Notes under the pieces: generated by a model
Database searches by the model: none
Told to the model about the DNA's origin: nothing
What the model saw: only the letters and a program-made list of their open reading frames with translations
From: Prevotella sp.
GTDB lineage: Bacteria; Bacteroidota; Bacteroidia; Bacteroidales; Bacteroidaceae
DNA: 6,497 nt
Direction: 5' to 3'
NCBI GenBank assembly: GCA_016283605.1
Contig: JAEENF010000113.1
Span: 1-6,497 of the forward strand
Part shown: positions 1 to 6,204 of the stretch, piece by piece
Position numbering within the stretch: position 1 is the first letter of the stretch
How the letters are laid out: each line of letters begins with the position of its first letter
Position numbers and translations under genes: made by a program

Positions 1-759
1 CAGCTGAGATATATCGGCGTGCTGGCTACGGGCTATAACGTGGTGGACATTGAGGCTGCCCGCGAACGGGGCATCATCGTGACCAACGTTCCTGCCTACA
101 GCACGGAGAGCGTGGCGCAGATGGTGTTTGCACATTTGCTGACTGTGACAAACCGTACGGAGCATTACGCCATTCTCAATCGTAAAGGCCGTTGGAGCAC
201 GAATACCGATTTCTGCTATTGGGATACGGAACTGACGGAGTTGGCAGATAAGACCTTCGGCATCGTTGGACTGGGAAACATCGGACGGCGTGTGGCTCAG
301 ATAGCGCTCTCCTTCGGCATGAAGGTGAAAGCGCTGACGAGCAAGGCCGCAGGAGCCTTACCTGCTGGCATCGAGAAGGCTTCATTGGAAGAACTGCTCT
401 CGACCTCGGATGTGGTTTCGCTGCATTGTCCGCTGACAGACAGTACCCGTCAGATGATAAACGGCAAGACACTACGACTGATGAAGCCCACGGCCATTCT
501 CATCAATACCGGACGCGGACCGTTGGTGGACGATCAGGCTGTTGCCAAGGCTCTTGAAGAAGGGAGACTTGCCGCCTTCTGCGCCGACGTGCTCACCGAG
601 GAACCGCCAAAGGCAGACAATCCGATGTTGAAACAGCCGAATGCCTTCATCACCCCTCACATCGCCTGGGCCACGAAAGAGGCTCGCAGTCGTCTGATAC
701 AGGTTGCCACAGACAATGTCCGTTCGTTCCTGAGCGGCAAAGCCATCAATGTTGTGTAG
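1..759 (+). CDS. D-2-hydroxyacid dehydrogenase (glycerate dehydrogenase-like), 5'-truncated by window edge
   Basis: The reading frame is open from base 1 and ends at TAG 757-759, giving 252 visible residues. The family is usually about 315-330 residues, so roughly 65-75 N-terminal residues lie outside the window. A GTG at 19-21 is in frame, but it falls inside the conserved stretch LRYIGVLATGYNVVD and is not the true start. The visible part includes the Rossmann nucleotide-binding loop GLGNIG (about residues 90-95). The catalytic triad of the family can be placed as Arg in NTGRGPLVD (about 172), Glu in DVLTEEPP (about 201) and His in TPHIAWAT (about 220). These enzymes interconvert 2-oxoacids and D-2-hydroxyacids, for example hydroxypyruvate and D-glycerate, with NAD(P)H in the cytoplasm. 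The exact substrate cannot be read from sequence. The strand after the loop ends in ALTSK, with no acidic residue of the kind that fixes NAD. The 3' end overlaps the convergent SDR gene by 14 bp. Confidence 0.93.
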   Translation, partial: QLRYIGVLATGYNVVDIEAARERGIIVTNVPAYSTESVAQMVFAHLLTVTNRTEHYAILNRKGRWSTNTDFCYWDTELTELADKTFGIVGLGNIGRRVAQIALSFGMKVKALTSKAAGALPAGIEKASLEELLSTSDVVSLHCPLTDSTRQMINGKTLRLMKPTAILINTGRGPLVDDQAVAKALEEGRLAAFCADVLTEEPPKADNPMLKQPNAFITPHIAWATKEARSRLIQVATDNVRSFLSGKAINVV

Positions 760-1789
760 ATTCGGCTGACAGGCAAATCTTCTTTGCCTGCTCTTGCGAT
801 TCGATGACCTTGTCGCACCACTGGTCGAACTCGGGGTCTTCCACTTGCAGCTCGGGGTGAGCGAGGAGGTAATCCACACAACGGCGAACACCCTCATCGA
901 AACGAGTCGTAGCCTGGAATCCTGGGACAGCACGCTTCAGCTTGGTGCAGTCGAAGATGACCGTTGCCGCCTTGTCGCCGATGAGGTTGCCCTCCAAGTC
1001 GTAGTCGGCAGGACAGACGGCAGCCAGAAAGTCGGAGGCGACGTGATAGAGCTTTGGCGTAACGTTCAATGCCTGGCCGACGCACTCATAGATCTGGTCC
1101 CACGTCAGCTGTTCGTCACTCATAATCTGGAACGCCTCGCCGATGGCTTTCGGATTGCCCAGCAGTCCGATGAAGCCGCGCGCGAAGTCCTCGTTCCACG
1201 TCAGCGTCCACAGCGAAGAACCGTCGCCATGCACAAGCACGGGCTTGCCCTCCAGCATCCGCTTCAGCACAGACCAACTGCCTTTCGGCCCGTGGATGCT
1301 GACGGGGACACCGCGTTCGCAATAGGTGTGCGAGGGGCGGACGATGGTCACGGGGAATCCATTGTCGCGATACTCTCGCATCAGGAGTTCCTCGCAGGCA
1401 ATCTTGTTGCGCGAATATTGCCAGTGGGGATTCGCCAGCGCAGTTCCCTCGGTAATATATGGACTACGCACCGGCTTCGCGTAGGCCGAGGCCGACGAGA
1501 TATAGACATACTGCCGCGTGCGACCGCGGAACAGACGGATGTCGCGCTCCACCTGCTCCGGCACGAAGCCAATGAACTCGCAGACAGCATCGAACTGCAC
1601 GTCGCCCAGACCAGCGAGCACAGCTTGCGTGTCGTCGATGTCGGCAATCACTTGTTTCACACTTCCGGGCACCTCCTGCTTGCGCGTGCCTCGGTTCAGC
1701 AGCCACAGCTCGTGTCCGCTCTCAGCTAACTGTCGGGTGATGGCACTGCTGATCGTGCCCGTACCACCAATCATAAGAATCTTCATCAT
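746..1789 (-). CDS. SDR-family NAD-dependent epimerase/dehydratase-like protein
   Basis: The product is 347 residues from the first of two tandem ATG codons (1789-1787, then 1786-1784). The frame stays open further upstream, but those residues would overlap the serine hydrolase gene and precede the typical N-terminal strand KILMIGGTGTIS, so I start here. Visible features are the glycine-rich dinucleotide loop GGTGTIS (8-14), YISSASAY (96-103) with the likely active-site serine, and a YxxxK pair at Y125/K129 in YSRNK. A substrate-domain segment VTIVRPSHTY (147-156) follows. This is the plan of extended SDRs acting on nucleotide sugars, and of the related CSP41-like atypical group. I cannot name the substrate. 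The cytoplasmic enzyme is the last gene of the minus-strand cluster, starting 10 bp after the serine hydrolase stop. No strong ribosome binding site is visible. Its stop (TGA, 748-746) lies within the convergent dehydrogenase gene. Confidence 0.9.
   Translation of the reverse strand: MMKILMIGGTGTISSAITRQLAESGHELWLLNRGTRKQEVPGSVKQVIADIDDTQAVLAGLGDVQFDAVCEFIGFVPEQVERDIRLFRGRTRQYVYISSASAYAKPVRSPYITEGTALANPHWQYSRNKIACEELLMREYRDNGFPVTIVRPSHTYCERGVPVSIHGPKGSWSVLKRMLEGKPVLVHGDGSSLWTLTWNEDFARGFIGLLGNPKAIGEAFQIMSDEQLTWDQIYECVGQALNVTPKLYHVASDFLAAVCPADYDLEGNLIGDKAATVIFDCTKLKRAVPGFQATTRFDEGVRRCVDYLLAHPELQVEDPEFDQWCDKVIESQEQAKKICLSAESTQH
770..790 (+). terminator. Candidate hairpin terminator for the dehydrogenase gene, inside the opposing gene
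   Basis: A perfect 8-bp inverted repeat, CAGGCAAA (770-777) and TTTGCCTG (783-790), surrounds a 5-nt loop TCTTC. It begins 11 nt after the plus-strand stop codon, where a terminator would be expected. The DNA also encodes the residues QAKKICL near the C-terminus of the minus-strand SDR. No clear T-tract follows on the plus strand (CTCTTGCG), so intrinsic termination is not certain and the hairpin could merely stabilise the 3' end of the mRNA. Confidence 0.4.
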
Positions 1790-1799
1790 GCGTCTTTGT

Positions 1800-2864
1800 T
1801 TATAATACAGGCAGGATGCGCTCCCACACGAGGTTAAGTTCGCCTTGCAAGTCGCCGTTGTCGGAGGTGATGGCGATGACGGCATTCTTGTCAGGCACAA
1901 CGATGATGTACTGACCGCGAGCACCATCTGCACGGAAACAGTCAGGCCGACAACGCCACATCTGATAGCCGTAGCCTTGCATCCAATCGCTGGTTTCTTT
2001 GGTCATGCCCTTAGCCGCAGCGTCCTCCATGCGCGTGCCGGGATTAATACTCTCTACTTGTTTCTTCGACATCTCGGCCACCCACTCAGCGGGAATCAAC
2101 TGCTGGCCGTTCCACTCACCTTTCTGCAAGAGCAACTGGCCCATCTTCGCCAGGTCCTCGGTCTTCAGGTAAAGTCCCCAACCGCCACAGTTGATGCCCT
2201 GCGGACTTTCCTCCCACATGGGCTTGTCAATATGGAGGGGCTGGAAGAGGCGGGCGTCGAGATAATCTACCACCTTCTCGCCCGTCACCTTCTGTACGAT
2301 GGCGGAGCACATATAAGTACCGAGGCTGTTGTAGAGGTAGAACGTGCCTGGCTCATACACCACAGGCCAAGCGAGGAAAGCCTCGACCCAGTCTACGCCC
2401 TCCTCGCGCTGTCCTGTCGGTTCCTCGTCGTGGCCGCACGACATCGTCAGCAGGTCGCGCACGGTCATCGCCTTCAGATTGTCACTCACCTCAGCGGGCA
2501 GTTTGTCGGGGAAAAAGTCAATCACTTTGTCTGTCAGCGCCAGCTTCCCGTCGGCAATGGCGAGGCCCACAGCGGTAGCGGTAAAGGTCTTACTGACGGA
2601 GTGGAGCACATGAGGCACAGTATCCACGCCCTCGCTCTGCCAGCGGCTATAGATGACGCTGCCATCGCGGACAATCATCACGCTGTGGATGTCCATCGAG
2701 TCGCTGGCGGCCTGCTCGAAGAAGCCGTCCAAGGCCTGAGCCACGCTGTCAGGGGTTTCAGCACGGGGCAGATCGATGATGTCTGCCGTTTCCTTCACAT
2801 TGTTCTTACATGCCGTCAGTGCCATCAGCACGAGAGCGGCAAAAAAAGTCTGTTTTAGTTTCAT
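1800..2864 (-). CDS. Serine hydrolase lipoprotein, class C beta-lactamase / penicillin-binding-protein fold
   Basis: The product is 354 residues. The N-terminus is a lipoprotein signal peptide: a KLK basic start, a hydrophobic stretch, then lipobox LTAC with Cys19. The mature protein therefore probably sits lipid-anchored in the envelope. The catalytic SxxK is SVSK (Ser89, Lys92). YNS (178-180) occupies the place of the YxN motif. ARGQY (315-319) sits where the third KTG/HxG-like motif is expected, before the core strand IIVVPDKNAVIAITS. GGWGLYLKTEDLAKMGQLLL (227-246) is a conserved stretch typical of Pfam beta-lactamase family serine hydrolases. Such proteins include D-amino-acid peptidases, esterases and carboxypeptidases, and most are not antibiotic-resistance enzymes. 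The substrate is unknown here. It starts 6 bp after the CDF gene stop and is 10 bp ahead of the SDR gene, so it is very likely co-transcribed with both. Confidence 0.92.
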   Translation of the reverse strand: MKLKQTFFAALVLMALTACKNNVKETADIIDLPRAETPDSVAQALDGFFEQAASDSMDIHSVMIVRDGSVIYSRWQSEGVDTVPHVLHSVSKTFTATAVGLAIADGKLALTDKVIDFFPDKLPAEVSDNLKAMTVRDLLTMSCGHDEEPTGQREEGVDWVEAFLAWPVVYEPGTFYLYNSLGTYMCSAIVQKVTGEKVVDYLDARLFQPLHIDKPMWEESPQGINCGGWGLYLKTEDLAKMGQLLLQKGEWNGQQLIPAEWVAEMSKKQVESINPGTRMEDAAAKGMTKETSDWMQGYGYQMWRCRPDCFRADGARGQYIIVVPDKNAVIAITSDNGDLQGELNLVWERILPVL

Positions 2865-2870
2865 AATGCT

Positions 2871-3974
2871 TCATTCTATATAGTTATGATCCACAACGAT
2901 GACCACTTGCTGGTCGGGCACTAACGGCTGAAGCTCGGTAGTAAGCTGTCTGACAAAGGCGACATCGTCATGGACGGAGATATCAGGGACAACATCGACG
3001 GAGAGATAGTTGTTCTTCTCGGAATAGTAGAAGCCGTGTACCTGAACGATATCCTTATGGGCGGCGAGTGTTTGCATCACCTTCGACTGTAACTCGGCAC
3101 GACGATTTTCACCTGTAGCTACAGCATATACTCCGATAGTCATAATGATGCCATGACACTCGTACATCTGCGTGGAAATCCGTCGTGTCAGACCGTGAAT
3201 GTCGTAGGCCGACATTGCGTCATAGACGTTGATGTGCAGCGAACCAATCTTCACGTCAGGGCCGTAATTATTCAGTATCAGGTCGAACACGCCGTGTACG
3301 CCCTCGAAGTCCAAGACCTCTTTTTGAATCTGTTTGGCGAAGTCTGCCGAAATGCTCGTGCCCAGCAGTTCATTGACGGGCGAGGCCAGCATCTCGATAC
3401 CAGCCTTGATGATGACGATGGAAATCAGAGCGCCCAAGATACCGTCGAGCGATACACCCCACAGCAACATGACACCCGCCGAGACAAGCGTAGCCAGCGT
3501 AATGACGGCATCGAACAGTGCATCAGAGCCGGAGGCAATCAACGCGTCGCTCTTCAGTTGTTCGCCCTTCTTCTTGACATATTGGCCAAGGATAAGTTTC
3601 ACCACAATAGCCACGATGATGACCACCAGTGTAGTCGTGGTGTACGAAGGCTCCGTGGGGTCGAATATCTTCTTCACTGATTCGATGAGCGAGGTGATAC
3701 CCGCCGACAACACGATGACAGCGATAATGATGGCACTAAAGTACTCAATACGCCCGAAGCCGAAGGGATGCTTCCTGTCGGCAGGACGCTGAGAGAGCTT
3801 GGTGCCCACGATAGTGATGACGCTCGACAGTGCGTCGCTCAGGTTGTTGACGGCATCCATCACGATGGCCACACTACTGGCCAGGATGCCCACTGCGGCC
3901 TTAAATCCGGCCAACAACACATTTGCGGCGATGCCAATCCAACTGGTACGGATTATTTCCTGACTGCGATCCAT
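2871..3974 (-). CDS. Cation diffusion facilitator (CDF) metal-ion transporter
   Basis: The product is 367 residues. Six hydrophobic segments are seen at about 12-34, 36-58, 77-99, 112-131, 150-172 and 174-194, followed by a cytoplasmic C-terminal domain (about 205-367). Family signatures include HPFGFGRIEYFSA (69-81) and SPVNELLG (198-205). Aligned by eye to E. coli YiiP, the transport-site residues are N43 and D47 in TM2 (NNLSD) and D151 and D155 in TM5 (DALFD). The Zn-type TM5 histidine is thus replaced by Asp and the first TM2 ligand by Asn. As I recall, this N-D/D-D pattern is that of manganese exporters such as MntE of Streptococcus pneumoniae. CDF proteins export divalent metals from the cytoplasm by proton antiport. 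The C-terminal region is longer than in YiiP (about 300 residues in total), again resembling MntE-like members. Mn export is an inference, while CDF membership is secure. Confidence 0.95.
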   Translation of the reverse strand: MDRSQEIIRTSWIGIAANVLLAGFKAAVGILASSVAIVMDAVNNLSDALSSVITIVGTKLSQRPADRKHPFGFGRIEYFSAIIIAVIVLSAGITSLIESVKKIFDPTEPSYTTTTLVVIIVAIVVKLILGQYVKKKGEQLKSDALIASGSDALFDAVITLATLVSAGVMLLWGVSLDGILGALISIVIIKAGIEMLASPVNELLGTSISADFAKQIQKEVLDFEGVHGVFDLILNNYGPDVKIGSLHINVYDAMSAYDIHGLTRRISTQMYECHGIIMTIGVYAVATGENRRAELQSKVMQTLAAHKDIVQVHGFYYSEKNNYLSVDVVPDISVHDDVAFVRQLTTELQPLVPDQQVVIVVDHNYIE

Positions 3975-4013
3975 ATTTGTTATGTTTTTATATTATTTCT
4001 ACCAACGCTCTTG

Positions 4014-4943
4014 TCATTTCAGTTCCTTTGCAGGCCAGCCGTAGTCCTGATACATGGTGGCTGTGAGACCGTGGTCGCGAACGAATGCCCGCAGCACATC
4101 ATGCCTGAGCGACTCATGCTCGTCGCTATCGCTGTGGTGGATTTGGAAGGCTTCGAAATACTCTCCGAAGATGCGCTTGGCACTGGGCAAGAAGCGAGAG
4201 CCATCCTCCACCTGCTCGAATGCCGACACATAAAAGTTTTCTCCAGTCTGACAGATGTGCATCAGGCCGGGATGACTGCCGCCGGAGACGCATTTCAGCG
4301 TGTCGCCTTCCTGTTTGTAGTTGTACACCCAGAAGTCGCCCCAGATACGGATGTCTGTGGAATCATCCGCATTGACAGCCACCTCTTGGTAGACGGGTAC
4401 ACAGTATTCGCCCTTAGCATAGTAGCCGGCAATCTGTTCTGCCAAATAGCGTTCGACGGCTGCGTAATAATCTTTCACCTGCTCGTTAACCATCACAACT
4501 GTCTTGTCTGCATACTTCTTGTCGAGGATGATGAGTGAGATGGGTTGTATGCTATAGGACTGAGCCTCTCCAACCTTGGCATCGAAAAAATAGAGAAGCG
4601 TGTCGCCCTTCTCTTCAAACCTGTCTGGAGTGATTTCCGTGGCGAGATTCGTTACAGGCAATACGATGGCCAGCACAAACTGCTTGGTGAAGTCAATCTC
4701 CGTAGGTTTGCCATCCTTGCCCATAGTCGTGGCCATACCGAAAAGTTCACCAAACTCCTCCGCAGTCATAATCTTCGGACTCGAAGGAATCTCCTGATCA
4801 TTCTTGAAGAAGTAGTTCTTGGCCACCTCAAAGGCCACTTCATGACTTGCTCCGTCTCCCTCAGCAGATGCGACTACTTGTTTGTTGCCACATGCTGCCA
4901 AAACAATCATGGCAGCGAAAGCGAATAGAATCTTTTTCATCAT
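4014..4943 (-). CDS. Putative lipoprotein of unknown function
   Basis: The product is 309 residues from the first of two tandem ATGs (4943-4941; the second at 4940-4938 gives 308). The frame extends upstream to an ATG at 5018, but that would overlap the HAD gene and put the signal peptide internally. The chosen start gives MMKKILFAFAAMIVLAACGN, a lipoprotein signal with lipobox LAAC and Cys18. I do not recognise the family. The mature part looks two-layered. An N-terminal portion (about 35-150) has beta-rich segments such as QFVLAIVLPVTNLATEI and the end SLIILDKKY. A helical link (about 152-175, EQVKDYYAAVERYLAEQI) leads to a C-terminal portion (about 176-309) rich in aromatics, including WGDFWVYNYK and GDTLKCVSGGSHPG. 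Cysteines C181, C218 and C231 could form disulphides. The gene starts 22 bp after the HAD stop and ends 39 bp before the CDF start, so it appears to belong to the same operon. Confidence 0.85.
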   Translation of the reverse strand: MMKKILFAFAAMIVLAACGNKQVVASAEGDGASHEVAFEVAKNYFFKNDQEIPSSPKIMTAEEFGELFGMATTMGKDGKPTEIDFTKQFVLAIVLPVTNLATEITPDRFEEKGDTLLYFFDAKVGEAQSYSIQPISLIILDKKYADKTVVMVNEQVKDYYAAVERYLAEQIAGYYAKGEYCVPVYQEVAVNADDSTDIRIWGDFWVYNYKQEGDTLKCVSGGSHPGLMHICQTGENFYVSAFEQVEDGSRFLPSAKRIFGEYFEAFQIHHSDSDEHESLRHDVLRAFVRDHGLTATMYQDYGWPAKELK

Positions 4944-4965
4944 CTTAGTATATTTTACTTTTCGT

Positions 4966-5631
4966 TCATTGTTCCACATCTGAAAGACTGAAATTGATAA
5001 GATCTTCCATTCTGTCAATAATATAGTCGGCGCCTGCTTCTTGAAGTTCTTTTACGCTTCCATTGCCCCATGTTACGCCACAAGTCTTTGTCCCAGCATT
5101 GGCTCCCATCAGGATGTCAACGGCCATATCTCCGACAACGAGAGTTTCGTTGGCATCAAAGTGCATCGCTGCGAGGGTCTTCAACACAGGTTCCGGCTTG
5201 GGTTTCGCATCCTTCACGTCATCTGCCCCAATTAAATAAGATATGTAGTCTGCAATGCCCATATCTCGAGTCAACTCCGTGAGAGAATTGCGCGAACGTG
5301 ACGATGCGATTGTGAGTGCAAAGCCTTGCTCCTTCAGAGCTTTCAAGGTCTTGACAACACCAGGAAAGGCTTCCGGCGTAATCTTCTGCAGATTCTCATT
5401 GAATATCCTGCGGTAAGTCTCTGCACATTGGGGGATGAGTTCATCCTGAATATCAGGGAACAGTGTCCTGAAGCATCCGGCCAATGGCAAACCTATAGTG
5501 GAAGCACATTCTGCCTCAGTGCGACTTGGCAGCTGCAGCTCTTTGATGGTCATTTGCATCGTCGTGACGATGTTCCGTCGGGTGTCGCCCAGCGTTCCGT
5601 CAAAGTCGAATATAATCAGTTTTATGCTCAT
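4966..5631 (-). CDS. HAD-family phosphatase (phosphoglycolate phosphatase-like)
   Basis: The product is 221 residues, normal for the subfamily with a small helical cap after motif I. Motif I is DFDGT (D9 nucleophile, D11 acid/base) in IIFDFDGTLGDT. Motif II is Ser110 in TIASS. Motif III is Lys143 in KPKPEP. Motif IV is GDMAVD (D168, D172) for Mg2+ binding. All catalytic positions are present. The cap (about 16-85) should determine the substrate, which may be phosphoglycolate, a sugar phosphate, a nucleotide or pyrophosphate. The sequence does not decide between them. This is a cytoplasmic enzyme. The ATG at 5631-5629 directly precedes the first beta strand, so the start is well fixed. It is the first full-sized gene of the minus-strand cluster, 9 bp downstream of a possible tiny ORF, with a promoter about 120 bp upstream. 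Confidence 0.93.
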   Translation of the reverse strand: MSIKLIIFDFDGTLGDTRRNIVTTMQMTIKELQLPSRTEAECASTIGLPLAGCFRTLFPDIQDELIPQCAETYRRIFNENLQKITPEAFPGVVKTLKALKEQGFALTIASSRSRNSLTELTRDMGIADYISYLIGADDVKDAKPKPEPVLKTLAAMHFDANETLVVGDMAVDILMGANAGTKTCGVTWGNGSVKELQEAGADYIIDRMEDLINFSLSDVEQ

Positions 5632-5640
5632 GTCATCAAT

Positions 5641-5736
5641 TTATTCTTCTACCTCACAATGCAGGAATCCCATTTCCTTGGCCTCTTCCTCATTCATCAG
5701 AAAGTCGATAATCTGGTCTATCATTTCACAAAACAT
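5641..5736 (-). CDS. Possible small peptide of 31 (or 27) residues leading the operon
   Basis: A minus-strand frame runs from ATG 5736-5734 to TAA 5643-5641 and gives MFCEMIDQIIDFLMNEEEAK followed by EMGFLHCEVEE. A second ATG at 5724-5722 would give 27 residues. It has an acidic, helix-forming composition, and codons such as GAG, GCC, AAG and CTG match the neighbouring genes, unlike the AT-rich sequence just upstream. It lies 9 bp before the HAD gene and just after the predicted minus-strand promoter, so it would be the first frame on the transcript. I do not recognise it. It could be a real small protein, a translated leader, or the surviving 3' end of a lost gene. In-frame residues further upstream fall in promoter DNA and are not coding. 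Confidence 0.4.
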   Translation of the reverse strand: MFCEMIDQIIDFLMNEEEAKEMGFLHCEVEE

Positions 5737-5750
5737 ATTAAATCTGGGTG

Positions 5751-5758
5751 TAAAGATA
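5751..5758 (-). promoter_or_regulatory. Predicted -7 element of the minus-strand operon promoter
   Basis: Read on the minus strand the sequence is TATCTTTA, matching the Bacteroidetes -7 consensus TAnnTTTG except for the last base. Transcription would start around 5744-5746, just upstream of the 31-residue frame (8-10 nt) or about 20 nt upstream of its internal ATG at 5724. No clear -33 TTTG is seen, and the upstream DNA is AT-rich. Confidence 0.45.
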
Positions 5759-5780
5759 CGAAAAATAAATGAATAATTGC

Positions 5781-5788
5781 TACCTTTG
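5781..5788 (+). promoter_or_regulatory. Bacteroidetes -7 promoter element (TACCTTTG) for the rhodanese gene
   Basis: TACCTTTG is a perfect match to the Bacteroidetes sigma-ABfr -7 consensus TAnnTTTG. It lies 26 bp before the ATG at 5815, so the transcript would have a leader of roughly 20 nt. No good -33 TTTG is seen at the expected distance. Upstream is an A/T-rich stretch (5757-5778). AGGA at 5810-5813, one base before the ATG, is too close to be a standard Shine-Dalgarno site. With the opposing element at 5751-5758 it forms a divergent promoter pair separated by 22 bp. Confidence 0.65.
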
Positions 5789-5814
5789 TAGCTGATTTTG
5801 AGAATTATTAGGAA

Positions 5815-6201
5815 ATGAAAAAGATTTTGACTTGCTTGTTCGCCGCACTTGGGCTTACTACAGCTTGTGGCCAACAGAACTTTGAAAATTATGATGTGAA
5901 GGAGTTTGCCGAACTGAGTGCAGACTCCAATGTGGTAATCCTCGACGTGCGTAAAGCCGATGAGTTTGCCGAAGGGCATATTAAGGGAGCTATCCTTATT
6001 GACCAGTTTCAGAATGACTTCGTGGAACAGGCCCAGGCTAAGCTGCCGAAAGACAAGACTATCGCCGTCTATTGCCGCAGTGGTCGCCGCTCAGCTAATG
6101 CAGCTGGTAAGTTGGCTGATGTCGGCTATAAGTGTGTGAACCTCAAAGGTGGCATCCTCGCATGGAAAGAGGCGAATATGCCAGTGATTAAAGAAGAATA
6201 G
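5815..6201 (+). CDS. Rhodanese-like domain lipoprotein
   Basis: The product is 128 residues. The signal peptide MKKILTCLFAALGLTTACGQ has a lipobox ending in Cys18, so the protein should be exported and lipid-anchored. The rest is one rhodanese domain. Its parts are ILDVRKADEFAEGHIKGAI (42-60), which includes the conserved DVR and EGHIxGA, then the active-site loop CRSGRR (87-92) with the catalytic Cys87, and the C-terminal KGGILAWKEANMPV. All residues expected of a functional single-domain sulfurtransferase are present. In such enzymes the loop Cys carries a persulfide sulfur to thiol or cyanide acceptors, but the donor and acceptor here are unknown. An envelope location separates it from cytoplasmic rhodaneses used in tRNA or cofactor thiolation. 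It has its own promoter at 5781-5788 and is followed 3 bp later by a 48-residue gene, so the two should be co-transcribed. Confidence 0.95.
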   Translation: MKKILTCLFAALGLTTACGQQNFENYDVKEFAELSADSNVVILDVRKADEFAEGHIKGAILIDQFQNDFVEQAQAKLPKDKTIAVYCRSGRRSANAAGKLADVGYKCVNLKGGILAWKEANMPVIKEE

Positions 6202-6204
6202 ACT

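Noticed and set aside
692..714. Inverted repeat GTCTG/CAGAC as a terminator for the minus-strand operon
   Set aside because: There are only 5 bp of pairing around a 13-nt loop and no T-tract follows on the minus strand. It lies within dehydrogenase coding sequence and is consistent with chance.
794..1729. Long plus-strand open frame (311 codons) opposite the SDR gene
   Set aside because: It lies wholly antisense to a gene with clear SDR motifs. Its translation has no recognisable domain, and its amino-acid make-up looks like a by-product of the opposite strand's codon bias.
1790..1933. Upstream in-frame extension of the SDR (48 residues)
   Set aside because: It overlaps the serine hydrolase 3' end, and the residues (Ser/Pro/Cys-rich) are unlike an SDR N-terminus. 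The glycine-rich Rossmann loop is normally close to the start.
1845..2858. Long plus-strand open frame (337 codons) opposite the serine hydrolase gene
   Set aside because: It is antisense to a well-supported gene with a signal peptide and catalytic motifs. The translation is rich in His, Val and Leu without motifs, and there is no promoter or start context.
1800..2864. Beta-lactam resistance gene
   Set aside because: The fold is shared, but the motifs (SVSK, YNS, ARGQY) and lipoprotein anchoring fit general serine hydrolases. Nothing indicates antibiotic hydrolysis.
3768..4538. Plus-strand open frame (256 codons) spanning the CDF start and the lipoprotein end
   Set aside because: It crosses two real minus-strand genes and their gap, and shows no domain. 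It is open by chance.
4944..5018. Upstream in-frame extension of the unknown lipoprotein (extra 25 residues from ATG at 5018)
   Set aside because: It would overlap the HAD gene and bury the lipoprotein signal peptide behind a polar N-terminus. The tandem ATG at 4943/4940 gives a normal signal peptide.
5737..5979. Upstream in-frame extension of the small minus-strand frame into the rhodanese gene
   Set aside because: These codons cover the divergent promoter and the antisense of the rhodanese signal peptide. Their Phe/Ile/Ser-rich translation is that of AT-rich non-coding DNA.
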